DNA of 64,000 nucleotides from Nonomuraea dietziae (GCF_014195505.1 NZ_JACIBV010000001.1:558001-622000); one strand, 5' to 3'. Shown: positions 18,466 to 26,847, numbered from the stretch's first letter. The notes: generated by a model not told the origin, from the sequence alone. Translations and numbers: made by a program.

Positions 18466-18480
18466 ACTTGGGGTTGTGTG
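18466..18480. promoter_or_regulatory. LysR-type box
   Basis: ACAAC-TTGGG-GTTGT dyad in the LysR/MFS divergent promoter. It lies about 20 bp upstream of the LysR start, the position of a typical LysR recognition site. Exact ends may be off by a base or two. Confidence 0.45.
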
Positions 18481-18560
18481 CTTTCGGTCAGTCGGTTGTT
18501 TGACCTGCCTTCTGGCTGCGCGTTTTGATCTCTCCAATCAACCGGTGGTTGTTCCTAGAG

Positions 18561-19805
18561 ATGGCGGGGTGCGCGTTGCGAAGGTCACTGGGACGGCGGT
18601 TCAGGTGGTTCTGGGCCGCGTATGCGGTCAGCACGTTCGGTACATGGCTCGCGTTCGACGCGTTCGCCCTGATCGCGATTCTCGCTCTGGACGCAGGGCC
18701 TGCCGAGGTGTCGGTTCTGGCCGCCGCGGGGCTCGCGGTCGGGGCGGTGGTCGCGGTGCCGCTCGGGCCGTGGGTGGAGTTCCGGCGTAAGAGACCGGTG
18801 ATGATCGCGATGGACCTGATCCGGTTCACGGCGCTGATGAGCGTTCCCGCCGCCTACGTGCTGGGCTGGCTGAGCTTCGCTCAGCTCCTGGTGGTGGCGG
18901 TCGTTGTCGGCGCGGCCGACATCGCCTTCACCGCTGCGAGCGGAGCATGCCTGAAGTCGCTCGTCCGGTCCGAGGACCTGCTCGTCGCGAACGGGCGGTT
19001 CGAGGCCACGACCTGGACCGCCACCGCGCTCGGGCCGCCGCTCGGTACCGCCGCGATCGGGCTGATGGGCCCGGTGACGAGCGTGGCGGCCAACGCGGTC
19101 AGCTTCCTCCTCTCGGCCGTGGGAATCCGCGCCATCGGCGGGCGGGAGCCACGTCCCGCGCGAACCGCCACACCGCCCCGGCCCGGAGCCGGCGACCTGC
19201 TGGAGGGATGGCGGTACATCCTCGCCAGCCCGGCGCTGCGTCCGTTGTTCTTCAACACTGTCCTGGTCAGCGGCCTGATCATGGCGGCCTTACCGTTGCT
19301 CGCCGTCCTCATGCTCGGCGACCTCGGGTTCGCGCCCTGGCAGTACGGCCTCGCCTTCGGCCTTCCCTGCATCGGCGGCCTCATCGGCTCGCGACTGGCC
19401 CGCCCGCTCCTCGCACGGTTCGGACAGCACAAGGTCATGCTCACCGCCGGGACGCTGCGCGCGTGCTGGCCACTCGGACTGGCCTTCGTCCATCCCGGCC
19501 CCACCGGGCTCTTCCTCGTCATCGCCGTCGAACTCGGGCTGATCACCTGCATGGGCGTGTTCAACCCGGTGTTCGCTACCTACCGGCTCGAACGGCTCCC
19601 TTCGGACCGGGTCGTCCGCACGCTGTCTGCCTGGTCGATCACCAGTAAAGCCACCGTCGCCGCCATGACCGGCGTGTGGGGCCTGCTGGCCGGCCTCACC
19701 GGTCCCCGCATCGCGATCGCGATCGCCGGTCTCCTGCTCATGGCGACCTCACTCCTCCTCCCTCGACACGACCGCACGCCCTCGGAAAGGCAGACACTCG
19801 CATGA
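18561..19805 (+). CDS. MFS transporter (MFS_3/EntS-like)
   Basis: About 414 residues with 12 predicted TM helices. The opening RRFRWFWAAYAVSTFGTWL is typical of MFS_3 exporters, and the TM2-3 loop has PLGPWVEFRRKRPVM, a variant of the usual GxxxDRxGRR motif. I choose the ATG at 18561; an ATG at 18525 adds 12 residues. Its stop overlaps the start of the hydrolase gene (ATGA), so both are co-expressed, probably under the divergent LysR. By family it exports a siderophore, drug or small metabolite; substrate unknown. Confidence 0.88.
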   Translation: MAGCALRRSLGRRFRWFWAAYAVSTFGTWLAFDAFALIAILALDAGPAEVSVLAAAGLAVGAVVAVPLGPWVEFRRKRPVMIAMDLIRFTALMSVPAAYVLGWLSFAQLLVVAVVVGAADIAFTAASGACLKSLVRSEDLLVANGRFEATTWTATALGPPLGTAAIGLMGPVTSVAANAVSFLLSAVGIRAIGGREPRPARTATPPRPGAGDLLEGWRYILASPALRPLFFNTVLVSGLIMAALPLLAVLMLGDLGFAPWQYGLAFGLPCIGGLIGSRLARPLLARFGQHKVMLTAGTLRACWPLGLAFVHPGPTGLFLVIAVELGLITCMGVFNPVFATYRLERLPSDRVVRTLSAWSITSKATVAAMTGVWGLLAGLTGPRIAIAIAGLLLMATSLLLPRHDRTPSERQTLA

Positions 19806-20398
19806 GCACCGCCTCCGCGCTCGACCCCGCACGCACCGCCCTGCTCGTCATGGACTATCAGCCCGCGATCCTCGCGCTGCTACCCGAAAGCGACAGTGAA
19901 GCCCTGCTGGGACGGATGGAGAAGGCAATCGCCGACGTTCGCGCCAAGGGCGGCACCGTCGCCTACGTCCGGGTCGGCTTCACCGAGGCCGACTGGGTCG
20001 CGATCCCGCCCGCCAACAGGTCCTTCGCACCGGTCGCCCAACACCGTCTCATGCACCACGCAGACCCTGACACCGCCATCCACGAACGTCTCGCTCCCCA
20101 GGACGGAGACATCATCGTGCGTAAGACCCGTTACGGAGGCCTGTCCACCACCGACCTCGATCAGCGGCTGCGCGAACACGGCATCACCACTCTGGTCATC
20201 GCGGGCATCAGTACCAGCGGCGTCGTCCTGTCCACCGTCCTCGACGCGGCCGACCGCGACTACCAGCTCTACGTCCTGGCCGACGGCGTCGCCGACCCTG
20301 ACCCCCAAGCGCACGACGTCCTGCTCCATCAGGTCTTTCCCTCACGGGCCCACATCCTCGAAACCGCCGAGCTGCACACCCTCCTGCGGACTGACTGA
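19802..20398 (+). CDS. Isochorismatase-fold hydrolase without catalytic Cys
   Basis: 198 residues. The fold is clear: LLVMDYQP (Asp18), IIVRKTRYGG (Lys near 109) and AGISTSGVVLST (near 135). In cysteine hydrolases of this superfamily (nicotinamidases, YcaC) the last motif carries a nucleophilic Cys two residues after the T-S-G pair position; here Val is found and no Cys is in the loop. True isochorismatases also lack that Cys and cleave an ether by acid catalysis, so this may not be an amidase. The upstream MFS gene overlaps its start, suggesting a transport-plus-modification pair for a small aromatic or drug. Confidence 0.87.
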   Translation: MSTASALDPARTALLVMDYQPAILALLPESDSEALLGRMEKAIADVRAKGGTVAYVRVGFTEADWVAIPPANRSFAPVAQHRLMHHADPDTAIHERLAPQDGDIIVRKTRYGGLSTTDLDQRLREHGITTLVIAGISTSGVVLSTVLDAADRDYQLYVLADGVADPDPQAHDVLLHQVFPSRAHILETAELHTLLRTD

Positions 20399-20586
20399 CG
20401 CGGGCCGCGCCCGCCCGCGACCGGCGAGGTGCTGATGTCGCGAAGGGTTCTGGCAGCGAGCACTGCTGGTAGACCAGGAACCACCCGTCGGCGCCGCGCG
20501 TCGATCTCCAGCCAGATCCAACTCGTCTCCAAGCCCTCGGCGGTGGACTATGCCGTGGTTCCACAGGAATGAGATGGGAGTCATCA

Positions 20587-20829
20587 ATGTCACGACTGTC
20601 CAGGACGGGCAAGCGGATCGGAGCCGTGCTGTTCGGCGCGGTGGCCGCCGCCCTGATCAGCACCACGGCCGCCGCTCCCGCCCACGCGGCGCCCCCGTGG
20701 TGGTCCTACCAGGACGAGTTCGGGGATGCAGGCCTGTACCAGGTTCATTACGAGGACGGCCGCCCCTACACGGTGGAGCTCTGCTGGAGCCACGACTGGG
20801 GCCAGGTGCCCTGCGGTCGGTACTTCTGA
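20587..20829 (+). CDS. Small secreted protein, unknown function
   Basis: 80 residues. Start chosen at the second ATG (20587) because it has GGGAG seven bases upstream. An Arg/Lys n-region, a hydrophobic stretch (GAVLFGAVAAALISTTAAA) and an AHA-AP cleavage site give a signal peptide of about 34 residues. The mature part is about 46 residues, aromatic and acidic, with two Cys (in VELCWSHDWG and VPCGRYF) that could form one disulfide. It is followed by a strong terminator. No recognised family; common as a lineage-specific secreted peptide in streptosporangial genomes, which is inference. Confidence 0.75.
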   Translation: MSRLSRTGKRIGAVLFGAVAAALISTTAAAPAHAAPPWWSYQDEFGDAGLYQVHYEDGRPYTVELCWSHDWGQVPCGRYF

Positions 20830-21104
20830 CCGACCGACCGGACCCCTGTGAGGGGTCCGGTCCGTCCCAGTTCACCAGGCCTCCACTCAGCCCCCGGCTC
20901 GGAGGCCGGACGGGCCAGCGTGTCATCGGGACGGGTAGCCACCGCAGCGCGCAGCCACGGCTCGCCGGCCCAGAGCGGCTCGTCCTCCGCCATGGCCGCG
21001 CCCGGAAGCAAGCTCAGCAACCGCCCGTACTCCCGCGTGGCCTCGGCATCGCCGTCCTGCGCCGCGGCCTGCAACGCTTCCACCCGCTCGGAGAAGATCG
21101 TCAC
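20766..21104 (-). pseudogene. Truncated Sel1/TPR-like protein
   Basis: The first 70 or so residues (MTIFSERVEALQAAAQDGD, REYGRLLSLLPG, GEPWLRAAVATRPDDT) look like the N-terminus of an actinobacterial TPR/Sel1-repeat protein. The remaining frame is low-complexity and runs antisense through the terminator and the small secreted gene. That means the 3' portion was lost. I read it as a 5' gene stub rather than a full gene. Real coding ends somewhere near 20880. Confidence 0.45.
20836..20862. terminator. Terminator after the small secreted protein
   Basis: Perfect 11-bp stem GACCGGACCCC / GGGGTCCGGTC with the pentaloop TGTGA, seven bases after the stop codon. Strong intrinsic-type hairpin without T-tract. 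Confidence 0.88.
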
Positions 21105-21265
21105 GCCGGAACACGCTAACGCCCACCTGCGCTGGACGGGACAACGATGACCGGATCCCCCCGCGGGTTGCCAGACAACCAGGAAACGAAGCCTCCGCAG
21201 TGAGCGACGCTCGCCCAGCTCGCGCTATGTCCGTGATCGCTACCTTGCCCGATAACGATGGTTAT

Positions 21266-21760
21266 CTAGGAAGCCTTGCTGGGTGAGCGCACGGCGCTAG
21301 ACCGTGCCAGTGCCGCCTGGGTGGCGGGGCGCCTGGTGTCCACGTTGCCGGTCAAGGTGTTGAGGATGCCGGGGAGTTCGGCCACCGTTTCGGCGGGCAG
21401 GCCTTCCACGGTCTCCTCCGCCAGGGCGCACCAAAGCTGCTTGACCTGCTCGGCCAGAGCTTTGCCGCTGTCGGTGAGTTCGACGATGCTGGCGCGCTTG
21501 TCGGAGGGGGCGGGTGTGCGGCGGATGTGGCCGCCGGCTTCGAGTTTGCGGGTCATGAGCGTGACGCTGGGTGGCTCGCAACCGAGCGCCTCGCTGAGCT
21601 GGGCCTGGATCATCGGGCCGGTTCGGGCGAGCTCGAGCAGGAGCGCCTCTTGGCCGGGGTGCAGGCCGAGTGGGGCCAGCAGCGCGGCGGCCCTGGCCCG
21701 GTGGCGCAGGCTCAATAGGCGGATGGCCTGGTTGAGGGCGTCGGCTTGCTCGAACTCCAT
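21266..21760 (-). CDS. MarR-family transcriptional regulator
   Basis: 164 residues. Winged-helix core: LLELARTGPMIQAQLSEALG, then PPSVTLMTRKLEAGGHIRR and the beta-wing APSDKRASIVELTDSGKAL, all diagnostic of MarR. It is divergent from a WrbA-like quinone reductase and a DHA2 exporter, with one long palindrome in the shared promoter, so it should repress both directions until a phenolic or quinone ligand binds. Two Cys (near 80 and 107) could be redox sensors as in some quinone-responsive MarR proteins; this is speculation. Confidence 0.92.
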   Translation of the reverse strand: MEFEQADALNQAIRLLSLRHRARAAALLAPLGLHPGQEALLLELARTGPMIQAQLSEALGCEPPSVTLMTRKLEAGGHIRRTPAPSDKRASIVELTDSGKALAEQVKQLWCALAEETVEGLPAETVAELPGILNTLTGNVDTRRPATQAALARSSAVRSPSKAS

Positions 21761-21776
21761 GAGCTCTCCTTGACAG

Positions 21777-21813
21777 ATTGGTTACGCGCATAACTATTAT
21801 GCGCATAACCAAT
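21777..21813. promoter_or_regulatory. MarR operator, 37-bp palindrome
   Basis: Arms ATTGGTTACGCGCATA (21777-21792) and TATGCGCATAACCAAT (21798-21813), complementary at 15 of 16 positions, separated by ACTAT. It lies 16 bp from the marR start and about 25 bp from the wrbA start, covering the divergent promoters. Confidence 0.85.
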
Positions 21814-21838
21814 CTTACTCGACATCCAGGAGCCGGGC

Positions 21839-22519
21839 ATGACCGTGAAGGTCGCCGTCATCTACTACAGCGCGACAGGCAGCGTGCACGCGCTCGCGCA
21901 GGCCGTCGCCGAGGGCGCCGCCTCGGCCGGGGCCGAGGTACGGCTGCGGCGGGTCGCCGAGCTGGCGCCCGACAGCGCGATTGACCAGAACCCGTTGTGG
22001 CGGCAGCACGCCGATGCCGCCGGGTCGATCCCCGAGGCCTCGATTGATGACCTGGCGTGGGCCGATGCGTTCGCATTCGGGACGCCGACGCGGTTCGGCG
22101 CTCCTGCCGCGCAGCTCAAGCAGTTCATCGACCAGGCCGGCGGGTTGTGGCACGAAGGCGGATTGGCCGACAAGCCGGTCACGGCCTTCACCTCGGCGTT
22201 CAACCGGCACGGCGGCAGCGAGGCCACGATCTTGTCGTTGGGCAACGTCTTCTACCACTGGGGAGCCCTGATCGTGCCGCCCGGATTCACCGATCCGGTC
22301 GTGTACGCCGCTGGTGGCAACCCCTATGGCACGTCGCATGTGACCGGCCCGACCGGAGACGGCCCGGACACCGCGGTGCTGGAGGCGGCCAGGTACCAGG
22401 GACAGCGGTTGACCCGGATCACCATCCGGCTGCTGGGAAGCGGGCGCGTCGCCGATGCCGCCGCGGACGACGGGCACGCCCGCGAAAACCTGGCCGCGCC
22501 AGCATCCCGGACCGCGTGA
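21839..22519 (+). CDS. WrbA-like NAD(P)H:quinone oxidoreductase (flavodoxin fold)
   Basis: 226 residues. The FMN phosphate loop is YYSATGSVHALA (residues about 8-20). Also present are FGTPTRFGAPAAQLKQFIDQ, FTSAFNRHGGSEAT and the flavin-ring region YGTSHVTG, all WrbA/Flavodoxin_5 landmarks. Such enzymes reduce quinones by two electrons and avoid semiquinone stress in the cytoplasm. A C-terminal tail of about 30 residues is longer than in E. coli WrbA. It is the first gene of a MarR-controlled cassette with an exporter 25 bp downstream, so likely a detoxification unit for quinone-like compounds. Confidence 0.9.
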   Translation: MTVKVAVIYYSATGSVHALAQAVAEGAASAGAEVRLRRVAELAPDSAIDQNPLWRQHADAAGSIPEASIDDLAWADAFAFGTPTRFGAPAAQLKQFIDQAGGLWHEGGLADKPVTAFTSAFNRHGGSEATILSLGNVFYHWGALIVPPGFTDPVVYAAGGNPYGTSHVTGPTGDGPDTAVLEAARYQGQRLTRITIRLLGSGRVADAAADDGHARENLAAPASRTA

Positions 22520-22544
22520 GCGACGGGTTGGCAGGGAGGAAGTC

Positions 22545-23969
22545 ATGACAACCGACATCGCGACGCAGCGCGCCAGGCCGCACACCGGGCCCGCCTGGTT
22601 GGTCCTGGCCTTGGCGTGTGCCTGCCAGTTCATGGTGATCCTGGATTCGTCCATCGTGAACGTGGCCCTGCCCTCGGTCCGCGAGGACCTCGGTTTTACA
22701 CCTACCGGCCTGGCCTGGGTGGTGAACGGCTACCTGCTCACCTTCGCCGGCCTGATGCTGCTGGGTGGCCGCGCCGCCGACCTGTACGGCCCGCGCCGGA
22801 TGCTGGTCGCCGGGATGTTCCTGTTCTCCGCCTCGAGTCTGGTCGGCGGCCTGGCAACCGCTCCGGAGGTCCTGGTGGCGGCACGCCTCGCGCAGGGCAT
22901 CGGAGCCGCCATGATGGCCCCGGCGACGCTGGCCGTGATCAACACCTCCTTCACCGAGCCGACCGCGCGTGCCAAGGCGTTCGGTGCATGGTCCGCCGCG
23001 GGCGGTGTGGGCGGGTTGGTCGGCGCGGTCGCGGGCGGCGCCATCACCACTGGCCTGTCGTGGCGGTGGGTCTTCCTCATCAACGTGCCCATCGGGGCGG
23101 TGCTGATCGTCGCGGCCATGGTGTCGCTGGCCGGCACGCGAACCGGGCGGCGAGAGTCGCTCGACCTCACGGGCGCGCTCACGGGGACGGCGGGGCTGGC
23201 CGCGGTGATCTACGGGGTCATGCAGAGCGCCGATCATGGCTGGTCGTCCGGGCTGGTCCTCGGGCCGGTCGTGGGGGGCCTGCTCCTGCTCGTCGTCTTC
23301 ACCGCGGTGGAGGCGCGCTTCGCCGCCCAGCCGATGGTGCCCCTGCGGCTGTTCAAGATCCGGGGAGTGGCGGTCGGCAACGGCATGCTGCTGATGTTCG
23401 GCGGAATCGCCATCGCGATGTGGTACTTCACCTCGCTCTTCCTGCAGAACGTCCTCGGCTACAGCGCGCTTCACGCCGGACTCGGGCAGACACCCGCGGC
23501 GGTGATGTTCATGATGATCGCGCGATGGGCCGCCGCCCTGCTGCCGCGCACCGGCGTGCGGCCCCTGTTGCTGTCCGGGAGCGCCTGTTTCCCGGCCGGA
23601 TTCGGCTGGCTCTCCCTGGCTCATGCCGACACCGGCTATGTCACCAGCGTGCTCGGGCCTACCCTGCTCATCGCGGTCGGCATCGGGCTGACCTTCCCCA
23701 CCCTCATGGCCGCGGCGACCGCCTGCGCTCCCGAGAGCGATGCGGGGATCATCGGCGGCCTGGCCCAAACCGCCAGCCAGGTGGGCGGGTCGATCGGCCT
23801 GGCGGTGCTCGCGACGGCCGCCGGCGCCAGAGCCGCGTCGGAGGCCGGCGAGGGCTCCCCGGTCGACGCCCTCGCCGCGGGATACGACCTGGTCTTCCTC
23901 ATGGCGGCCGGGCTCGGCCTGGCCATCGCTGCGGTCAGCATGCTGCTGCCTCGCCACCGGCGCGGCTGA
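22545..23969 (+). CDS. DHA2-family drug efflux MFS transporter (EmrB/QacA-like)
   Basis: 474 residues and 14 predicted TM helices. Landmarks: MVILDSSIVNVALPSVREDL in TM1 (DHA2 motif D1), the GGRAADLYGPRRML loop (motif A) and WRWVFLINVPIG (motif typical of 14-TM exporters). Start at 22545 has GGGAGG seven bases upstream; an upstream ATG at 22455 would overlap the wrbA gene with a non-membrane leader and is rejected. It exports drugs by proton antiport. Same MarR-controlled operon as the quinone reductase. Confidence 0.93.
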   Translation: MTTDIATQRARPHTGPAWLVLALACACQFMVILDSSIVNVALPSVREDLGFTPTGLAWVVNGYLLTFAGLMLLGGRAADLYGPRRMLVAGMFLFSASSLVGGLATAPEVLVAARLAQGIGAAMMAPATLAVINTSFTEPTARAKAFGAWSAAGGVGGLVGAVAGGAITTGLSWRWVFLINVPIGAVLIVAAMVSLAGTRTGRRESLDLTGALTGTAGLAAVIYGVMQSADHGWSSGLVLGPVVGGLLLLVVFTAVEARFAAQPMVPLRLFKIRGVAVGNGMLLMFGGIAIAMWYFTSLFLQNVLGYSALHAGLGQTPAAVMFMMIARWAAALLPRTGVRPLLLSGSACFPAGFGWLSLAHADTGYVTSVLGPTLLIAVGIGLTFPTLMAAATACAPESDAGIIGGLAQTASQVGGSIGLAVLATAAGARAASEAGEGSPVDALAAGYDLVFLMAAGLGLAIAAVSMLLPRHRRG

Positions 23970-24184
23970 CCACCGGCGACGCCGCGGGATTCGCTCGCCG
24001 TACTCAGGGCGCAGTGTCTGTACACGGCGATGCGCGGTCTTCTGGTCGGCTTCAGCCAGGACGTCATCCTCGGCATGGCCGACGCCGTCCCCCGGGGAGT
24101 GCTTCGCCGCCGTGCCCTGGTCGCCCGGACGTGCTCGGACCGCCCTGGGTACGGCGATAAGACAAGCCGTACCCGATCACCTTC

Positions 24185-24397
24185 ATGGCTGGCGGCTCGC
24201 AGACCGTCCTCGTGCCGGGGCACCGGATCTGGATGCCCGGCATCGTCCCCGGTACCGAGCGGGCCGCCTACTGCGACGACCTCGTCGCCGAGTTCGGCCT
24301 CACCATCAAGTCAACCGGACCCAACGTCGGCTCCGACGCGCTCCTCGGCACTCCAGCCCTGGCCACCTTCATGGGCGAGCAGACCCGTATCATCTGA
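24185..24397 (+). pseudogene. LysR effector-domain fragment, duplicate of the 17.5 kb gene
   Basis: 70 codons matching the middle of the LysR protein at 17509-18444: HRIWMPGIVPGTE, DDLVAEFGLTI, GSDALL and TPALATFMGEQTR are shared. At the DNA level the two are nearly identical over about 190 bases, with a 12-base deletion in this copy after GCGCTCCTCG. No DNA-binding domain and no C-terminal half are present. It sits after the DHA2 exporter on the opposite orientation to its paralogue. It is a non-functional relic of an intragenomic duplication or of a related regulator gene. Confidence 0.85.
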
Positions 24398-24427
24398 TGC
24401 TTTTCTGACCGGATCGACACCATGATC

Positions 24428-24860
24428 GAGGCCACTGTGATGGCGTCGCCGCGGCTGTCCTGGGTGCAGGGCAACCGCGATCGTTCCCGCGCCGCCCCGA
24501 TTCGGCGGTGGGCTCCGGGGACGGCGCCGCTCGCCCGCGCTGCACGTACTGATGGCGTTGCTGGCGGGAAACCGTCTTCTACCAGGACGAGGAGCTCGGC
24601 TTGGGCGACGGGCAGATGCCACCCGGCCACGGTGCCGACCCGCTGGGCGCGGCTCAGCCGGAGGAAAGCCGCGACGCCGTGCGCACTCCCATGCCATGGC
24701 GGCCTGGTCCGGGGCTGGGGTTCACCACAGGGCATCGCTTGTTTCCCGACGGCACACGCGGTAACGACGAGACCGTGGCAGCACAGCAGGACGACCCCGT
24801 ATCCCACCTGAACACTCTCGGCCGACTGCTGGGCACCAGACGCCGGCTCATGCGCGTACT
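24428..24860 (+). pseudogene. Decayed GH13 alpha-glucosidase, C-terminal catalytic part
   Basis: Fragments in different frames read in order as one GH13 protein. SWVQGNRDRSRAA covers the NHD region (His changed to Arg), then MALLAGN, VFYQDEELGLGDGQMPP, SRDAVRTPMPW, FTTGHRLFPDG and VAAQQDDPVSHLNTLGRLL. This order is that of trehalose-synthase/alpha-glucosidase-type enzymes. At least two frameshifts (near 24555-24570) break it and the N-terminal two thirds are absent. The catalytic His of region IV is substituted. Non-functional relic. Confidence 0.75.
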
Positions 24861-25068
24861 GGCCGTCACCTACAACGTGAGCGGAGTGCGGCTCGCCGCA
24901 CGGGTGACCGCCTACCGCCGGGCAGCGCTCCGGGCGGTGGCGAACTCTGCACCTGCCCGCCCCAGCGGTGTTCGACACCGACGACCCCGCCGTCACCCCC
25001 GACCGGCCCAGGACCGGTTACCCCCCTCACCTCCTGGCCGGAGGATGACCGCCTCAAGCGGACGCCGA

Positions 25069-25102
25069 ATGCCGGATGCCGGATGCCGGATGCCGGATGC
25101 CG
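25069..25102. repeat. Tandem heptamer repeat (ATGCCGG)n
   Basis: ATGCCGG repeated four times plus six bases of a fifth copy, perfect throughout. It lies about 40 bp upstream of the epoxide hydrolase start, in non-coding DNA. A slippage-prone microsatellite; the seven-base unit could alter promoter spacing. Confidence 0.9.
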
Positions 25103-25143
25103 AGCCCATGCTCATCACCGAATGATCAGACGAGGAAGGCAGC

Positions 25144-26304
25144 ATGTCCGACCACGTGACCCCGTTCCGTCTTGACATCCCCGAGCCCGAACTAACCGAC
25201 CTGCGCGAGCGGCTGCGGCGCACGCGGTGGCCCGAGAAGGAGACTGTCGGCGACTGGTCGCAGGGCGTCCCGCTGGGCTACCTGCGCGAGTTGTGCCGGT
25301 ACTGGGCCGAGGAGTACGACTGGCGGGCGACCGAGAGGCGACTGAACGCGCTGCCGCAGTTCCGGACTTCCCTTGACGGCCTCGGGATCCACTTCCTCCA
25401 CGTCCGCTCGCCCCACCAGGACGCGCTGCCGATCGTCCTGACCCACGGCTGGCCGGGCTCGATCGTGGAGTTCCTGAAAGTGATCGGACCGCTCACCGAC
25501 CCAGCCGCCTACGGTGGCGACGCCCGCGACGCCTTCCACGTCGTCTGCCCGTCCCTGCCCGGCTACGGCTTCAGCGACAAACCGGACCGTCACGGCTGGG
25601 GCGTCGAACGGATCGCCGACGCCTGGGTCGAGCTGATGGCCCGCCTCGGCTACGACCGATACGGCGCACAGGGCTCCGATTGGGGCACGACCATCACCAC
25701 GCTCATCGGCCGGAGGGATCCCGCTCACGTGGCGGGCATCCACCTCATCCCGCCCCTCGCGGCCCCCGATTCGGCCACGTTCGACGACCTCACCGCCGCC
25801 GAACGGGCCGCCATCGCCGACCTGGAACGCGGCCAGGAACACGAGGATGGGTACTCACTGGAGCAGTCCACCCGGCCGCAGACCATCGGCTACGGACTCG
25901 TCGACTCACCGGCACTGCTGTGCGCCTGGATCATCGAGAAGTTCCGGTCCTGGACCGACGGTGACGGCCATCCCGAGAACGCCCTCACTCGTGATGAGCT
26001 CCTCGACAACCTCATGTTCTACTGGCTACCCGGAACCGGCGCATCCGCCGCCCGGCTCTACTGGGAGAGCTTCAAGGCCGTCCAACGGCTCTTCACCGCC
26101 GAGACGACGGACCTGGTGACCGTCCCGGCAGGATGCTCGATCTTCCCCAAGGAGAACCCCCGGCCGTCCCGGCGGTGGGCCGAGAAGCGCTTCACCAACA
26201 TCCTGCACTGGAACGAACCGGAGAAGGGCGGTCACTTCGCCGCGTTTGAGCAACCCGACCTGTTCGTCGAGGAACTGCGTGCCTTCTTCCGCATGCTCCG
26301 CTGA
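25144..26304 (+). CDS. Epoxide hydrolase (alpha/beta fold with EHN domain)
   Basis: 386 residues. Residues about 5-110 are the epoxide hydrolase N-terminal domain (RLDIPEPELTDLRERLRRTRWP). The alpha/beta hydrolase core follows: oxyanion motif LTHGWPGS, nucleophile Asp in GAQGSDWG (near 181), lid region 215-310, and the base His in KGGHFAAFEQP (near 363). Two lid Tyr residues for epoxide activation are plausible. It should open epoxides to diols in the cytoplasm. RBS GAGGAAGG precedes the ATG. Full length for juvenile-hormone/microsomal-type bacterial enzymes. Confidence 0.93.
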   Translation: MSDHVTPFRLDIPEPELTDLRERLRRTRWPEKETVGDWSQGVPLGYLRELCRYWAEEYDWRATERRLNALPQFRTSLDGLGIHFLHVRSPHQDALPIVLTHGWPGSIVEFLKVIGPLTDPAAYGGDARDAFHVVCPSLPGYGFSDKPDRHGWGVERIADAWVELMARLGYDRYGAQGSDWGTTITTLIGRRDPAHVAGIHLIPPLAAPDSATFDDLTAAERAAIADLERGQEHEDGYSLEQSTRPQTIGYGLVDSPALLCAWIIEKFRSWTDGDGHPENALTRDELLDNLMFYWLPGTGASAARLYWESFKAVQRLFTAETTDLVTVPAGCSIFPKENPRPSRRWAEKRFTNILHWNEPEKGGHFAAFEQPDLFVEELRAFFRMLR

Positions 26305-26317
26305 CCGAACAACATGC

Positions 26318-26790
26318 TGGGGCGAAGGCCTGCCGCCGCGTGCGCCTCCGCCATGGGACTCGACCGAGGAAGTTCAGCTGCCCCCCTGGCTCGACAGCGG
26401 CGACGCCGACATCCTGTGCCTCCAGGAGGTGACGCGCACCCCGGTGTCGGCGGCTGGACGCGCTTCGACGACGCCGATCGATCGCTGCCGCAGCAGGCGG
26501 ACCTGCTCGCCGACGTCCGCTCCCGCCTTCCCCGCCATCTCGGCCTGTTTTTCACGGCGAGCGACTCGGGCCTGGTCCTGAATCACGAATGCGGCGCGCG
26601 CATGCGGGACTTCGGGCTCGCCACCTTCGTCGCCGAGGCGCTTCCGATCGTCGGCATGCGGTCCACGTTCGTCCCCGGAAGCTACGCCGAGCATCTGGAC
26701 GGACGGGCGGCCCCGCGCCGCTCTGGCCGTACGCGTCCTCGACCGCCGGACGCGACGCTTGCGGGACATCAGGTTGCCGCAACCGGCGAC
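26318..26790 (+). pseudogene. Decayed endonuclease/exonuclease/phosphatase-family gene
   Basis: Two frames together give an EEP protein. First LPPWLDSGDADILCLQEVTRTP, the conserved LQEV metal-binding motif, seen here as DADILCLQEVTRTP. Then, after a frameshift near 26440, GGWTRFDDADRSLPQQADLL, ADVRSRLPRHLGLFF and DFGLATFVAEALPIVGMRS. A further frame change follows near 26705, and the His/Asp-rich C-terminal half is missing. Related enzymes are Mg-dependent phosphodiesterases. Inactive. Confidence 0.75.
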
Positions 26791-26847
26791 CCCCCTCTGG
26801 CCGGTGCACTGACGGCGGCCCGAGGCGGGTAGATCCGCGAGGGCCGA

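Noticed and set aside
20399-20586. Minus fragments such as ETSWIWLEIDA and GADGWFLVYQQ in two frames
   Set aside because: Looks faintly like a degraded gene, but too short to name.
21251-21266. GATAAC-GATG-GTTATC hairpin at the marR 3' end
   Set aside because: Six-bp arms only; could be a weak terminator but not convincing.
25069-25102. Heptamer array as a possible CRISPR or origin iteron
   Set aside because: No spacers and unit too short; no replication gene nearby.
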